DNA of 50,881 nucleotides from Solirubrobacterales bacterium (GTDB lineage Bacteria > Actinomycetota > Thermoleophilia > Solirubrobacterales > 70-9): contig JAGQUO010000005.1 in NCBI GenBank assembly GCA_020438445.1, positions 1-50,881 of the forward strand, written 5' to 3'. Below, in pieces: positions 50,067 to 50,881 of this stretch. The notes beneath the pieces are model-generated. The model ran no database searches. It was given only the letters and a program-made list of their open reading frames with translations, and was not told where the DNA came from. Each line of letters starts with the position of its first letter. The stretch's first letter is position 1. The position numbers and the translations under genes are program-made.

Positions 50067-50878
50067 TGGACCTCGGCATCGCCGGCAGGTCATGCGTCGT
50101 GACCGGCGCCGGCCGGGGCATCGGCCGCGAGACGTCGCGGCTCCTCTGCGAGGCGGGCGCCCAGGTGCTCCTGGTCGCACGGACGGAGGACGAGCTCGCC
50201 GAAGCCGCAGCCGACTGCGGCCGCGCCGGGGCGGTCAGCAACGGCCGCGCCGCCCACCTCGCGCTCGACGTCGGGGCCGCGGATGCCGCCGAGCGCATCG
50301 TCGCCGAGGCCGAGGAGCGGTTCGGGTCGCTCGACGTCCTCGTCAACAACGCCGGGCAGTCGAAGTGGCGCGACCTCGACGACGTGCCCGACGAGGACTG
50401 GCAGGCGGCCTGGGACCTGAACGTCATGGCACCGATGCGGTTGATGAGGGCGGCGATACCGGCGATGGCCGAGCGCGGCTGGGGGCGGGTCGTGAACGTG
50501 TCCTCGACCGCGGGCAAGCGCCCGTCGGCGAAGATGGGCGAATACTCCGTCGCGAAGGCAGCCGAGCTCTCGCTCTCGCGGCTCTACGCTGACCGCTGGG
50601 CCGGCAGCGGCGTCCTCGTCAACGCGATCTGCCCGGGGCCGGTCAAGTCCGAGATGTGGATGGAGCCGGGAGGCCTGCTGGACCAGTCGGTCGAGCTCCA
50701 CGGCCACCCGGGGCGCGACGAGGGCCTCGAGGCGGCCGGCTCATCGCGACCGATCGGCCGCCTCGCCGAGGTCGGTGAGATCGCCTCGGTGATCACGTTC
50801 CTCTGCTCCGAGCGCGCATCGTTCGTGCTCGGAGCGGCGTGGAGCGTGGACGGCGGCACCGTGCAGGTGATCATCTGA
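50066..50878 (+). CDS. Short-chain dehydrogenase/reductase
   Basis: 270 aa, complete. Cofactor motif TGAGRGIG (13-20), NNAG, catalytic Ser in NVSSTAG and YSVAK (Tyr and Lys), then CPGPVKSEM and the C-terminal GAAWSVDGGT make a classical SDR. The residue after the second strand (A-R-T) leans to NADP(H). Coupled by TGATG to the OsmC gene and thus the fourth gene of the DUF1015 operon. Substrate unknown. Confidence 0.92.
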   Translation: MDLGIAGRSCVVTGAGRGIGRETSRLLCEAGAQVLLVARTEDELAEAAADCGRAGAVSNGRAAHLALDVGAADAAERIVAEAEERFGSLDVLVNNAGQSKWRDLDDVPDEDWQAAWDLNVMAPMRLMRAAIPAMAERGWGRVVNVSSTAGKRPSAKMGEYSVAKAAELSLSRLYADRWAGSGVLVNAICPGPVKSEMWMEPGGLLDQSVELHGHPGRDEGLEAAGSSRPIGRLAEVGEIASVITFLCSERASFVLGAAWSVDGGTVQVII

Positions 50879-50881
50879 GCG

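Overview
The window is about 50.9 kb of very GC-rich (roughly 70%), densely packed chromosomal DNA. Gene content suggests a high-GC actinobacterium, most likely of the class Thermoleophilia (Solirubrobacterales-like). This rests on actinobacterial families (LmeA/DUF2993-like, DUF6458, DUF6457, hydrolase-cyclase fusions, Cys-rich CAP proteins), frequent GTG/TTG starts and single scattered tRNA genes. The taxonomic placement is inference. No rRNA, CRISPR array, phage or IS transposase was seen.

Layout. 1-8.5 kb: the 3' part of a FAD monooxygenase, then a tight leftward run of a molybdopterin oxidoreductase and the sugar-phosphate genes gnd-zwf-tal-pgi. 8.5-10.4 kb: glycosyltransferase plus polysaccharide deacetylase. 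10.4-14 kb: a tiny membrane protein, a DUF6457 protein and a molybdate uptake operon (modC, modB, modA and an HTH-TOBE regulator whose start is covered by a 21-bp palindrome). moaA (16.1-17.1 kb) makes molybdenum the theme of the left third. 14-15.5 kb: a Baeyer-Villiger-type monooxygenase interrupted by one in-frame TGA. 17.2-19.6 kb: a secreted GDPD/carbon-nitrogen-hydrolase fusion.

19.6-32.7 kb: envelope and signalling genes. These are an LmeA-like protein, GH25 lysozyme, GreA-like factor, GT4 glycosyltransferase, CBS protein, GNAT fusion, VIT1-like transporter, a lone PilB/GspE ATPase, and a divergent pair of a receiver-fused thioredoxin-reductase-like protein and a hydrolase-fused nucleotidyl cyclase. 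32.7-38.1 kb is the accessory-looking part: secreted proteins of unknown role, two paralogous Cys-rich CAP proteins, and a truncated copy of tRNA-Pro(GGG) that brackets a TolB-like gene, resembling the footprint of tRNA-directed integration. Six intact tRNA genes (Pro GGG, Gly, Trp, Leu UAG, Leu CAA, Pro UGG) lie singly between 34.8 and 47.1 kb.

38.6-50.9 kb: membrane proteins, an SRAP DNA-protein-crosslink enzyme, a GGDEF cyclase, a FadR-type regulator, DUF2252, a two-TM ion channel, a large MalT-type LuxR regulator, a LAGLIDADG-like protein, and a rightward translationally coupled operon (DUF1015, cobalamin adenosyltransferase, OsmC, SDR). Several convergent gene pairs end in hairpins built from the stop codons themselves, and two genes appear to use CTG start codons.
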